From Candidatus Sedimenticola sp. (ex Thyasira tokunagai) (GTDB lineage Bacteria; Pseudomonadota; Gammaproteobacteria; Chromatiales; Chromatiaceae): 64,000 nt of DNA. A program made the translations under genes and the position numbers. The stretch spans positions 2,666,598 to 2,730,597 of the forward strand of contig CP134874.1 of assembly GCA_037318855.1 (NCBI GenBank), in the 5' to 3' direction. The notes below the pieces were generated by a model. That model had not been told where the DNA came from, did not search any database, and worked only from the letters and a program-made list of their open reading frames with translations. Each line of letters starts with the position of its first letter. Position 1 is the stretch's first letter. Below are positions 1-9,109 of the stretch, piece after piece.

Positions 1-341
1 TGCTTCTCCTCGGGAACAAGTGCCTGCAACTGCTCCAGCACCTCGGGTGTAAAGCCTTTATCTGAGAGAATCGCTTCAATCTTTGCGGCAACTTCTGCCA
101 CCTGCGGCAACAGCTTGCCATCCGCAAACAGGGATTCGAGCTTTTTAAGCTGCCCCTCGGGCAGAAAACCCTTTAGCTTCTCTATGATTTCAGCCGACAG
201 TCCCTGCTGGGAAAAAATCTCTGAAAATCCTTCAGAATCAGTATGTTCCCCGAGAACAGCGGGCAAAGATCCTGTAGTGGTATTGCCCTCACTTAGAGAG
301 GTCAGACCACTCAAGCCTGTGGTGGAGATGAGATTTTCCAT
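1..341 (-). CDS. N-terminal part of a probable flagellar hook-length control (FliK-like) protein, cut by the window edge
   Basis: An open frame runs on the minus strand from an ATG at 341 to the window edge. It is preceded by a good ribosome binding site (GAGGGG, about 5 bases upstream). The protein starts MENLISTTGLSGLTSL and continues as a hydrophilic, Ser/Gln/Leu-rich sequence with short helical segments such as EIIEKLKGFLPEGQLKKLE. No catalytic motif is visible. The composition and low complexity are what the N-terminal half of FliK proteins looks like, but the conserved C-terminal domain lies outside the window, so the assignment is tentative. An unrelated low-complexity protein is possible. 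The coding call itself is well supported by the start site and the uninterrupted frame. Confidence 0.5.
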   Translation of the reverse strand, partial: MENLISTTGLSGLTSLSEGNTTTGSLPAVLGEHTDSEGFSEIFSQQGLSAEIIEKLKGFLPEGQLKKLESLFADGKLLPQVAEVAAKIEAILSDKGFTPEVLEQLQALVPEEK

Positions 342-425
342 TTATCGCCCCTCGATAGAAAAGGTTGCTGCATCAAATAGTGCAACACTGATGCCAAATC
401 TATCGGAACAGTAATGGGACGGTGG

Positions 426-896
426 TTACTCCAAAAAATCTGACTGCTGGGCACGTCGCCAATGGCTGGAGTGGACGAGCCACTCACCACCCTCTTTTTC
501 CAGCTTCAGGTCGAAACGAACCAGATCGGCACGTAGCGCAACGAGCTGTTCCAGTGAACTTTCCGGTCGCCCGGCAACAGCGGCAAACAGGGTCACTTCA
601 GCCCTGGCGTCGTCAGTCAGTGTGATTCGATTAACCTGAACCAGCAGATGGATCTTCTGGTGCGTCAGGAAATAGCCTGCGAGCAGGCGCATAATGTCCT
701 TACGATGCCGCCCACTCTCATCCTGATACTGTTCAGAGACAAAAGCAGCGGATTCGGTGACAGAGCGGGACTCCACCGCCACCTCGCCGGCAGATAGCAT
801 TGCACGAATTTCATCTTCAGGAGAGACCTTCTCCTCTGAACATCCGGCAAGCATCAGGAGAGAAAAGCATAAGAGAGTAAGACCGGTTTTGCGCAT
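426..896 (-). CDS. Small predicted outer-membrane or periplasmic lipoprotein
   Basis: The product begins MRKTGLTLLCFSLLMLAGCSEE, a signal peptide with a clear lipobox (LAGC), so it should be processed by signal peptidase II and lipid-anchored. I chose the ATG at 896 over upstream starts because AAGGA lies 5 bases before it and the signal peptide then has normal length. The mature part, about 138 residues, is mixed alpha/beta with several charged stretches (RRKD-type helix, ITLTDDARAEVTLFAAV strands), resembling small NTF2-like lipoproteins. The function is not recognisable. It lies between the hook-length-like fragment and the DUF302 gene, all on the minus strand but separated by non-coding DNA. 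Confidence 0.7.
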   Translation of the reverse strand: MRKTGLTLLCFSLLMLAGCSEEKVSPEDEIRAMLSAGEVAVESRSVTESAAFVSEQYQDESGRHRKDIMRLLAGYFLTHQKIHLLVQVNRITLTDDARAEVTLFAAVAGRPESSLEQLVALRADLVRFDLKLEKEGGEWLVHSSHWRRAQQSDFLE

Positions 897-955
897 CTGC
901 ATCCTTTGAACTAAATGGCTCTGCACGAAACTACTGTGTCTCAATGCGGATTCCT

Positions 956-1023
956 TGTAGGAGCGGCTTCAGCCGCGATCAGAGTGAACTCGTCGCTTTT
1001 TCGCGGCTAAAGCCGCTCCTACA
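956..1023. repeat. REP-like extragenic palindrome
   Basis: GTAGGAGCGGCTTCAGCCGCG is answered by CGCGGCTAAAGCCGCTCCTAC about 25 bases later, forming a long imperfect hairpin between two genes. Related units with the same GTAGGAGCG core occur near 1735, 8921 and 14739, always in intergenic DNA of the core region. This is the pattern of REP/BIME sequences mobilised by RAYT transposases in gammaproteobacteria. Confidence 0.75.
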
Positions 1024-1091
1024 GGTAGTTTAAGAGCCGTGGAACAGTAAATTAGTACAGAGCCTCTTAGATTATATGTTGGCTTTCGGCC

Positions 1092-1484
1092 TCAGGCGTT
1101 CTGCAACTGCTCCACAACTCGCAGCAGTTTCTCTCTCGCTTCATCAGCCACCTCTTTTACCTCGGCAGAGCCTGACAGGCCCAGCACAGCCTGGGGATCC
1201 ATAAAACTGACAACTGTCTCACCAACACTCTGCTCACGTACGATCAGATTGCAGGGTAACAATACACCGGCGTTGGGCTCAGCAGTAAGCACCCGGTCGG
1301 CCAGCTTAGGATTACAAGCACCAAGAATATGGTAAGCAGGGATATCCTTGTCTATCTTCATCTTGAAGGTAGCCTGAACATCCACATCGCTGACGATACC
1401 CAGCTGGTTTTCCATCAACACCTTACGTACCTGTTCCATTGCCTGGTCGAAGGGTTGATTAAGAGTAAGATTGAATTCGTACAT
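1092..1484 (-). CDS. DUF302 domain protein
   Basis: A 130-residue cytoplasmic protein beginning MYEFNLTLNQPFDQAMEQV. It has the DUF302 pattern: an N-terminal strand-helix (FDQAMEQVRKVLMENQLGIVSDVDV), then KMKIDKDIPAYHILGACNPKLADRVL, LLPCNLIVREQ and VSFMDPQAVLGL. DUF302 proteins are small alpha+beta folds, often encoded near sulfur or metal metabolism genes, with no firmly established reaction. The two cysteines at the ACNP and LPCN positions are typical of the family. No signal peptide or membrane segment is visible. It is followed (minus strand) by non-coding DNA with a REP-like hairpin. Confidence 0.85.
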   Translation of the reverse strand: MYEFNLTLNQPFDQAMEQVRKVLMENQLGIVSDVDVQATFKMKIDKDIPAYHILGACNPKLADRVLTAEPNAGVLLPCNLIVREQSVGETVVSFMDPQAVLGLSGSAEVKEVADEAREKLLRVVEQLQNA

Positions 1485-1734
1485 GGGTACTCCGTCTATT
1501 GAAAATTGAATTGGATGATTATCTATAACCCTTTCTCATTACCCTCAATGCTCAGCCACTGATAGAAGGAAATGAGCCAATATTGGCCGCAAATAAACGC
1601 GTATGAACGCAAATATATGAAATGCTCCCCCTATTGCAAAGTGTCTGAACATGCCCTTGGTGATTATTTGAGCACAACATCCAGACAATTTATCCGTGAA
1701 GCGCCATATTCGCGTTTATTCGAGCACACACTTT

Positions 1735-1768
1735 TCATCGCGGTTCGAGAAACCGCTCCTACAGGGAG
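1735..1768. repeat. Partial REP-like repeat between dapB and the DUF302 gene
   Basis: TCGCGGTTCGAGAAACCGCTCCTACAG is a half-unit of the same family as the hairpins near 956 and 14739. The rest of the gap 1485-1774 contains no convincing gene. The open frame across it is an antisense shadow of dapB at its right end and has no ribosome binding site. Confidence 0.5.
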
Positions 1769-1774
1769 TGGCGC

Positions 1775-2584
<810 letters not shown>

Positions 2585-2640
2585 TTACCTTAATAAATAG
2601 ATATAACTTACTGTTTTTTATTGGTATAAACAGCAATACA

Positions 2641-3780
2641 TCAGAACCCCATACCTTCAAAAAACTTCTTCACACCATCCATCCAGTTTGAAGACTGGGG
2701 ACTGTGTTTGGCACCGGTACCCTTCATGGTAGCGTCAAACTTCTTAAGAAGATCCCTCTGCTTATCTGTCAGGTTTACCGGCGTCTCCACTGTCACTCGA
2801 CAGAGCAGATCACCCATAGGGCCGCCACGTACCGGTTTGACACCCTTACCACGCATTCTGAAGAGTTTGCCGGATTGTGTACCCATGGGTATCTTCAGTA
2901 CCACTTTGCCATCTAAAGTGGGTACTTCGAGTTCTCCACCCAGGGCCGCTTTAACAAAACAGATAGGTACTTCGCTGTAGAGGTTGTTCTCTTCGCGACT
3001 GAAGATCGGGTGCTCCTTGACCGCGATCTGTACGTAGAGGTCGCCGGAAGGCCCTCCACTATCTCCCGCTTCTCCCTCCCCACTTAGACGAATGCGGTCG
3101 CCGTTATCAACGCCGGCGGGAACATTCACTGTGAGTGTCTTATGCTCCTGTACCCGACCTGCACCACGGCAGGCGGGACAAGGATCATCAATCATTGTTC
3201 CCTTGCCACGACAGCTTGGGCATGTCTGCTGCACAGAGAAAAAGCCCTGCTGCATACGGACCTGACCGTGACCACCGCAGGTATCACAGGTTTTTGGCTT
3301 AGAGCCTTTTCTGGCACCCGTACCATTACATGGATTGCACTTCACCATTGTCGGGATGCGAATCTTGGCCTTGGTGCCCGTTACGGCCTCCTCCAGGGTG
3401 ACCTGCAGGTTGTAGCGCAAATCGGCGCCACGATGGACTCTGGGGCCGCCACCCCTGCCGGCACCGCCGAAAATATCACCAAAGACATCACTGAACACAT
3501 CACTGAAACCGCCATCACCCCCGGGGCCACGACCGGCACCCATGGAAGGGTCGACTCCGGCATGGCCAAACTGGTCATAGGCGGTTCGTTTTTGGGCATC
3601 AGAGAGTACTTCATAGGCCTCTTTGGCCTCCTTGAAGTGCTTCTCGGCATCTTTTGCCTGGTCACCGGTATTTCTATCAGGGTGATGCTTCATTGCCAAT
3701 CGGCGGTAGGCCTTTTTAAGCTCGGCCTCGCTGGCATTCTTGCTTACACCCAGAACTTCGTAATAGTCACGCTTCGACAT
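2641..3780 (-). CDS. dnaJ: Co-chaperone DnaJ (Hsp40)
   Basis: The protein starts [20 protein letters not shown]. The ATG at 3780 is preferred to an in-frame start 13 codons upstream because J proteins start at this point. The J domain contains HPD at residues 33-35. It is followed by a Gly/Phe-rich linker and four zinc-binding CxxCxGxG repeats ([32 protein letters not shown]), then the C-terminal substrate-binding domains. It stimulates the DnaK ATPase and delivers substrates. The gene follows dnaK at about 115 bases. The gap holds a GC-rich hairpin without a run of T and so looks more like an mRNA-processing or attenuation structure than a full terminator. Confidence 0.98.
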   Translation of the reverse strand: MSKRDYYEVLGVSKNASEAELKKAYRRLAMKHHPDRNTGDQAKDAEKHFKEAKEAYEVLSDAQKRTAYDQFGHAGVDPSMGAGRGPGGDGGFSDVFSDVFGDIFGGAGRGGGPRVHRGADLRYNLQVTLEEAVTGTKAKIRIPTMVKCNPCNGTGARKGSKPKTCDTCGGHGQVRMQQGFFSVQQTCPSCRGKGTMIDDPCPACRGAGRVQEHKTLTVNVPAGVDNGDRIRLSGEGEAGDSGGPSGDLYVQIAVKEHPIFSREENNLYSEVPICFVKAALGGELEVPTLDGKVVLKIPMGTQSGKLFRMRGKGVKPVRGGPMGDLLCRVTVETPVNLTDKQRDLLKKFDATMKGTGAKHSPQSSNWMDGVKKFFEGMGF

Positions 3781-3896
3781 AGTTGATCTATTTCGCAAAC
3801 CATCAAAGCGTGAAAGCACAGAAAGTATTACTCACTCTCCACGCCCCCACGCTTTTGCGGTTGTTAAGCGGGCATTAATCGCCCGTGGATTCCTGC

Positions 3897-5831
3897 TTAC
3901 TTATCGTTTTTAACCTCTTCAAACTCAGCATCGATGACATCGTCATCGGCACCGGAAGAGTCGCCTTCACCCGCAGCAGCGGCAGCGGCAGCGGCTTCTG
4001 CATCACCACCCTTATCGGCATAGAGGCGCTCGGCCATTTTGGCTGAAGCATCGGTAAGAACCTTGGTCTTGGCTTCTATATCATCCTTATCCTCACCATT
4101 CATCGCCTCTTCGAGATCCATGATGGCAGCCTCGATAGACTCCTTTTCGCCCTCTTCCAGTTTGTCGTCACCCAGCTCGTCCATCGACTTCTTGATAGCG
4201 TGAATCATGCTGTCAGCCTGGTTACGAACCTGCGCCAATTCCTGGAATTTACGATCTTCATCAGCATTGGCTTCTGCATCTTTGATCATGCGGTCGACCT
4301 CATCATCGCTGAGGCCGGAGGAGGCCTTGATTATGATCGACTGCTCCTTGCCCGTTGCCTTATCTTTAGCAGAGACATGAAGAATACCGTTGGCATCAAT
4401 ATCGAAGCTCACCTCAATCTGTGGCATACCACGAGGAGCCGGCGGGATGTCGGTCAGATCGAAACGACCCAGTGATTTGTTGGCGGACGCCTGCTCACGT
4501 TCACCTTGAAGCACATGGACGGTAACTGCCGTCTGGTTGTCATCGGCAGTCGAGAATACCTGACTGGCATTGGTAGGAATGGTGGTGTTCTTATCAATCA
4601 GCTTGGTCATCACACCACCCATGGTCTCAATACCGAGTGAGAGTGGGGTGACATCAAGAAGCAATACATCTTTTACTTCACCGCCAAGTACGCCGCCCTG
4701 AACTGCAGCACCGATGGCCACAGCTTCGTCCGGGTTGACGTCTTTGCGAGGCGCTTTGCCGAAGAACTTCTCGACCACTTCCTGCACCTTGGGCATACGG
4801 CTCTGGCCACCTACCAGGATCACTTCGTCAATCTCATCCGCATCCAGGCCCGCATCATTAAGGGCTGTTTTGCAGGGGTTGATGGTACGGGTGACCAGCT
4901 CTTCAACCAGTGCTTCCAGCTTGGAGCGGGTCAGCTTGATGTTGAGATGCTTGGGACCGGAGGCATCAGCGGTAATGTAGGGTAGATTGATGTCTGTCTG
5001 CTGACCGGATGAGAGCTCGATCTTCGCTTTCTCCGCACCCTCTTTCAGACGCTGCAGGGCCAGGGGATCATTACGTAGATCGAAGCCCTGTTCCTTTTTA
5101 AACTCTTCCACCAGGAAATCGATGATCCGCATATCGAAATCCTCGCCACCGAGGAAGGTATCACCGTTGGTGGCGAGCACTTCAAACTGGTGTTCACCAT
5201 CGATCTCAGCGATCTCGATGATGGAGATATCGAAGGTACCACCGCCAAGGTCGTAGACTGCCAGTTTCTGATCACCGCGTTTCTTGTCCATGCCGTAGGC
5301 CAGGGCCGCGGCGGTAGGCTCGTTGATGATACGCTTTACATCCAGACCGGCGATACGACCGGCATCTTTTGTTGCCTGACGCTGGGAGTCGTTGAAGTAG
5401 GCGGGAACAGTAATCACCGCTTCCGTCACATCTTCGCCAAGGTAATCCTCAGCAGTCTTCTTCATCTTCTGGAGAATTTTGGCGGAAACCTCGGGGGCGG
5501 CCATCTTCTTGCCGTTGGCCTCAACCCAAGCGTCACCGTTGTCCGCTTTGACGATCTTGTAAGGCACCATGCTGATATCACGCTGTACCACATCGTCTTC
5601 GAAACGACGGCCGATCAGGCGCTTGATGGCATACAACGTGTTTGTAGGGTTGGTTACTGCCTGGCGTTTTGCAGACTGACCGACCAGTATCTCGCCGTCA
5701 CTACCGAAAGCAACAATTGAGGGGGTGGTGCGATCGCCTTCGCTGTTTTCGATAACGCGGGTTTGGTCACCTTCCATCACTGCTACGCAGGAGTTGGTGG
5801 TACCCAGGTCGATTCCGATGATTTTTCCCAT
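3897..5831 (-). CDS. dnaK: Chaperone DnaK (Hsp70)
   Basis: A 644-residue Hsp70. The nucleotide-binding domain opens [18 protein letters not shown] and has [11 protein letters not shown], the linker region [14 protein letters not shown], and a substrate-binding domain ending in the acidic tail of proteobacterial DnaK ([14 protein letters not shown]) after an Ala-rich stretch. It is the central ATP-driven chaperone, working with the neighbouring GrpE and DnaJ. A sigma32-type promoter lies 60-90 bases upstream, so besides read-through from hrcA-grpE it should have its own heat-shock transcript. Confidence 0.99.
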   Translation of the reverse strand: MGKIIGIDLGTTNSCVAVMEGDQTRVIENSEGDRTTPSIVAFGSDGEILVGQSAKRQAVTNPTNTLYAIKRLIGRRFEDDVVQRDISMVPYKIVKADNGDAWVEANGKKMAAPEVSAKILQKMKKTAEDYLGEDVTEAVITVPAYFNDSQRQATKDAGRIAGLDVKRIINEPTAAALAYGMDKKRGDQKLAVYDLGGGTFDISIIEIAEIDGEHQFEVLATNGDTFLGGEDFDMRIIDFLVEEFKKEQGFDLRNDPLALQRLKEGAEKAKIELSSGQQTDINLPYITADASGPKHLNIKLTRSKLEALVEELVTRTINPCKTALNDAGLDADEIDEVILVGGQSRMPKVQEVVEKFFGKAPRKDVNPDEAVAIGAAVQGGVLGGEVKDVLLLDVTPLSLGIETMGGVMTKLIDKNTTIPTNASQVFSTADDNQTAVTVHVLQGEREQASANKSLGRFDLTDIPPAPRGMPQIEVSFDIDANGILHVSAKDKATGKEQSIIIKASSGLSDDEVDRMIKDAEANADEDRKFQELAQVRNQADSMIHAIKKSMDELGDDKLEEGEKESIEAAIMDLEEAMNGEDKDDIEAKTKVLTDASAKMAERLYADKGGDAEAAAAAAAAGEGDSSGADDDVIDAEFEEVKNDK

Positions 5832-5890
5832 TTTCAGGTATCTCCAGTCTGGTAAATCTTTAATTCTTAAATTAATTCGGGCTATTGTGC

Positions 5891-5919
5891 AGATGGGGTG
5901 TTACATCCACTTATTCAAG
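5891..5919 (-). promoter_or_regulatory. Sigma32 (heat-shock) promoter of dnaK
   Basis: On the minus strand CTTGAAT (5919-5913) is followed after 14 bases by CCCCATCT (5898-5891). This agrees almost perfectly with the RpoH consensus CTTGAAA / CCCCATNT. It lies in the grpE-dnaK gap, about 60 bases before the dnaK start. No other sequence in the operon fits this well. Confidence 0.85.
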
Positions 5920-5941
5920 CCTGTTCGTCTTCTTTTAATAC

Positions 5942-6523
5942 TTACCCCTGAGAGACAATCACCATCGCAGGTCTCACAAGGCGTCCATTGAGGCTATACC
6001 CCTTCTGAACTACCGTTACGACGGTGCTGGGGGGGACATCATCCCGTGGGATCATGGTCATCGCCTGATGCAGCTCCGGATCGAACGGTTCACCTTCGGG
6101 ATTAATCTGGAAGACAGTGAACTTCTCCATCACATCACCAAACAGTTTCAGGGTCAGCTCAGTACCTTCGCGCAGTTTCTCTACATCAGCATTTTCATCC
6201 TGGGCGGCGAGTAGTCCCAACTCCATGCTGTCGCGCACCGGCAACAGTTCATTGACAAAACGTTCCAGGGCATATTTGTGAGCATTTTCCAGATCGCGGT
6301 CCTGGCGCTTGCGCAGATTGTCCATTTCAGCTTTGCTGCGGATCAACTGATTCCAGTGCTCGTCGGCCTTGCTGCGCGCATCTTCCAACATCAGGACCAG
6401 CTCTTCGGATGAGAGAGCCTCCATGGATTTCGACGCCTGCTCTGTGGCCTCGGTCTCCCGGTCAACTGTTTCAGGGGCCTCGACCTCGGCCTCCTCAGCG
6501 GTTACCTCCTGATCTTTCGACAT
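5942..6523 (-). CDS. grpE: Nucleotide exchange factor GrpE
   Basis: A 193-residue protein starting MSKDQEVTAEEAEVEAPE. The ATG at 6523 is chosen because AGGAAG sits just upstream and the acidic N-terminus is typical. A long coiled coil (roughly residues 40-115: LEDARSKADEHWNQLIRSKAEMDNLRKRQ and following) leads to the conserved C-terminal beta domain with GEPFDPELHQAM and VVQKGYSLNGRLVRPAMVIVS. GrpE releases ADP from DnaK. It is transcribed between hrcA and dnaK. Confidence 0.98.
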   Translation of the reverse strand: MSKDQEVTAEEAEVEAPETVDRETEATEQASKSMEALSSEELVLMLEDARSKADEHWNQLIRSKAEMDNLRKRQDRDLENAHKYALERFVNELLPVRDSMELGLLAAQDENADVEKLREGTELTLKLFGDVMEKFTVFQINPEGEPFDPELHQAMTMIPRDDVPPSTVVTVVQKGYSLNGRLVRPAMVIVSQG

Positions 6524-6572
6524 TATTCTTCCTCGAGCTCTCTGTAAAAAATGTGATAACTGGACAATCATG

Positions 6573-6600
6573 GGCACTCACTGGGCAATTCCGGAGTGCC
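6573..6600. promoter_or_regulatory. CIRCE-like inverted repeat upstream of grpE, with abnormal spacing
   Basis: GGCACTC and GAGTGCC form a perfect inverted repeat separated by 14 bases, between hrcA and grpE. The HrcA operator CIRCE has the core GCACTC-N9-GAGTGC. The half-sites match but the spacer is 5 bases too long. It could be a diverged HrcA operator or a chance hairpin. Confidence 0.4.
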
Positions 6601-6633
6601 GTAGTTAAATGAACAACCACAAGTTGGGGGTGG

Positions 6634-7689
6634 TTAACGGGATTTCAAGGCCGCACCAAGTATTTTTGCAGTAATATCGACGATAGGAATGACCCGGTCA
6701 TAAGCCATGCGGGTGGGACCAACCACGCCCAGCACACCCGCCACCTGATCGTCGGTGCCGTAGGGGGCGGTAACCAGGCTGCACTGATCCAGGGTTTTAT
6801 AGCCGGACTCCTCTCCGATAAACAGCTGAACCCCCTTGGCCTGCATCGATGCATCGAGCAGCTGCAGCAGTTGATGTTTCTCTGAAAATGAGTCGAACAG
6901 CTCCCGCAGATGCTCCACCTGGGTGAATTCATTGAACCCCATTAGGTTGGTCTGACCGGCCATGACATAATCACCATTGCTGTTGGTACTGTCTATCACC
7001 TGCTCTGCCATCTCCAGGGCACGGGCCATGATCCGGTCCATATTACTCTTGGTCTCCCGCATATCCGACACCAGCCGTCGATGCATCTCCTCCAGCCCTT
7101 CACCGGCGTAGTGTTGGTTAAGCAGGTTGGCTGCCTGCTCTAGCTCGGAGGCTGAGTAGTTTTTACTCGTCTCGACGATGCGGTTATGCACCTCGCCCTC
7201 GCGTGTTACCAGAATCGCCAAGACGCGACTTCCTGAGAGCGGTAGAAACTCGATCTGTCTAAAGATCACCTGCTCCCGGCGCGGCACCATCACCACACCG
7301 GCCATCTGTGTCAAACCGGAGAGCAGTTTGGAGGCGGATTCCACCAAAATTTTTGAATCCCCCTCACCTTCCAGCTGGTGCTGCAGCTGCTTGACCTGAT
7401 TGACTTTCAACGGACGAAGGGTAACAAGAGAGTCAACGAACATACGGTAGCCGGAGGCGGTGGGTACACGTCCTGCCGAAGTGTGGGGGGAGACCACCAG
7501 TCCCAACTCCTCCAGGTCCGACATTACATTTCGGATGGTTGCGGGACTGAGGTCGAGACCGGAATCACGAGCCAGAGTGCGGGACCCCACCGGCTCACCG
7601 TCCTTTATATAGCGTTCGATCAGCACTTTTAGAAAGTACTGCGCTCGCTCGTTGATGCTTCCTCCACTCAGCCCTTTTGTCTCTGTCAC
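6634..7689 (-). CDS. hrcA: Heat-inducible transcription repressor HrcA
   Basis: The start is taken as GTG at 7689, with GAGG 7 bases before it, giving MTETKGLSGGSINERAQYF. An ATG further upstream lies before the probable transcription start and adds 56 non-conserved residues. The protein has the N-terminal winged helix (LKVLIERYIKDGEPVGSRTLA, LSPATIRNVMSDLEELGLV) and the HrcA ligand/dimer domain (LVTREGEVHNRIVE, LMGFNEFTQVEHLRELF, VGPTRMAYDRVIPIVDITA). HrcA binds CIRCE operators and is folded by GroEL. It heads the hrcA-grpE-dnaK-dnaJ cluster, so this organism appears to combine HrcA and sigma32 control. Confidence 0.96.
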   Translation of the reverse strand: MTETKGLSGGSINERAQYFLKVLIERYIKDGEPVGSRTLARDSGLDLSPATIRNVMSDLEELGLVVSPHTSAGRVPTASGYRMFVDSLVTLRPLKVNQVKQLQHQLEGEGDSKILVESASKLLSGLTQMAGVVMVPRREQVIFRQIEFLPLSGSRVLAILVTREGEVHNRIVETSKNYSASELEQAANLLNQHYAGEGLEEMHRRLVSDMRETKSNMDRIMARALEMAEQVIDSTNSNGDYVMAGQTNLMGFNEFTQVEHLRELFDSFSEKHQLLQLLDASMQAKGVQLFIGEESGYKTLDQCSLVTAPYGTDDQVAGVLGVVGPTRMAYDRVIPIVDITAKILGAALKSR

Positions 7690-7849
7690 CTGCAAACCTC
7701 GGATGAAACTACTCAGACCACTGGGCAAAAATGCTCTTTTACCGGCGTTCCTAATGGAGAGAGTTCTACCTCCCCCTGGAAATACCAAAGCCTGATACTG
7801 TAAAAATGGCCCGGCCGACGCATCTTGTTTTGAGTGCCGGGGACCGGAA

Positions 7850-7878
7850 ATTATCATTTTCGACCGTTATGCTGTCAA
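7850..7878 (-). promoter_or_regulatory. Sigma70 promoter of hrcA
   Basis: On the minus strand TTGACA (7878-7873), exactly 17 bases, then GATAAT (7855-7850). Transcription would start near 7843, leaving a leader of about 150 bases before the GTG of hrcA. Confidence 0.75.
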
Positions 7879-7969
7879 GCTATCATCAACTAACCGAAGA
7901 TAACAGTTGGCGGGCCATTTCCTCCGTGGTAATTTTGATTCATCACCACTAATAAGCATAATCAAAGCC

Positions 7970-8836
7970 ATGCCAGAAAAATTCCACAAAGTAGGACTGA
8001 TAGGTAGACACGGCGACGCCACACCCCAGGAGACACTGGTCAAACTGAGCCGGTTTCTACTTGATCTTGGGCATGATGTCTTACTGGAGGAGGAGACCGC
8101 CCTGCGCCTTGCGGAGCTGACTCTAAATAGGGCCACTCTGGATGAAATCGGCAGTAGCTGCGACCTGGCCATTGTAGTAGGTGGTGACGGTACGCTCCTG
8201 CACAGCGCCCGCTCCCTCGCCGACTACGACATCCCTCTGCTTGGCGTCAACCTGGGCCGTCTCGGCTTTCTGACCGATATCTCCCCGAGTGAGATGCGAA
8301 GAGCCATAAAGCAGATACTCACCGGTCACTATGAAGAGGAGCAACGCTTCCTACTCACCGCAGAGGTAGACGGCACCTTCTACACCGCCCTTAATGATGT
8401 GGTGATCCATAAGTGGAACAGTGCCCGCATGATAGAGTTTGAGGTCTATATCGATGGAAGTTTTGTCGATGCACAGCGCTCCGACGGAGTGATAATCTCT
8501 ACACCCACAGGGTCCACCGCCTATGCCCTCTCCGGCGGCGGACCTCTACTCCACCCCAGTCTCAATGCCATAGCGCTGGTACCTATCTGCCCCCACACCT
8601 TGAGCAATCGGCCGATCGTTGTCAGTGGTGACAGTACAATCGAAGTACGAGTCAGTCCCAATATCGATACTGACCATTTCCGTGTCACCAGCGATGGACA
8701 GACCTGTCTACCGCTCAAGAGCAGGGAAGTCACTATCCGCAAGCACCCACATCTTGTACGGCTACTGCATCCTCACGACCACGATCACTTCAATATACTG
8801 CGTGCGAAGCTGGGTTGGGGAGATCATCCAACCTGA
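7970..8836 (+). CDS. nadK: NAD kinase
   Basis: A 288-residue enzyme that phosphorylates NAD to NADP. The ATG at 7970 (MPEKFHKVGLIGRHGD) is preferred; the frame extends 21 codons upstream without family similarity. The diagnostic GGDG motif is at residues 71-74 (LAIVVGGDGTLL), followed by GVNLGRLGFLTD, and the substrate-binding region VIISTPTGSTAYALSGGGP. It is divergent from hrcA, as nadK is from grpE in E. coli, and precedes recN. Confidence 0.98.
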   Translation: MPEKFHKVGLIGRHGDATPQETLVKLSRFLLDLGHDVLLEEETALRLAELTLNRATLDEIGSSCDLAIVVGGDGTLLHSARSLADYDIPLLGVNLGRLGFLTDISPSEMRRAIKQILTGHYEEEQRFLLTAEVDGTFYTALNDVVIHKWNSARMIEFEVYIDGSFVDAQRSDGVIISTPTGSTAYALSGGGPLLHPSLNAIALVPICPHTLSNRPIVVSGDSTIEVRVSPNIDTDHFRVTSDGQTCLPLKSREVTIRKHPHLVRLLHPHDHDHFNILRAKLGWGDHPT

Positions 8837-8920
8837 TGACTCTCAGAAGCCGGTCACAGCGTACGCTTGGATGCCGCAGAGATAACATATAAGAAAACCG
8901 GTACGGCCTATTTCTTGTTG

Positions 8921-9002
8921 TAGGAGCGACTTCAGACGCGAAAGAATTTGGTAGAATATCAACTATTGGTGCCATACCCATCGCGACTAAAGTCACTCCT
9001 AC
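8921..9002. repeat. REP-like extragenic palindrome between nadK and recN
   Basis: TTGTAGGAGCGACTTCAGACGCG and its inverted partner GCGACTAAAGTCACTCCTACAG bracket a 35-base centre. Same family as the units near 956 and 14739. The rest of the 8837-9109 gap is AT-rich and probably holds the recN promoter, but I see no convincing LexA box. Confidence 0.7.
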
Positions 9003-9109
9003 AGCACATCATGTACTTAGGTTAGCGGCGGTATCGCTGTTGATATATGAATATATAATTCAATCTATTACAGATTATTTTTAATGTATTTCTTTAGATA
9101 AATACCACC

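Noticed and set aside
3781..3896. GC hairpin between dnaK and dnaJ as a terminator
   Set aside because: The stem CGGGC..GCCCG is not followed by a T run, and dnaK-dnaJ are normally co-transcribed.
9003..9109. LexA box upstream of recN
   Set aside because: CTGTTGATATATGA and ATTACAG occur but not in the CTG-N10-CAG spacing.
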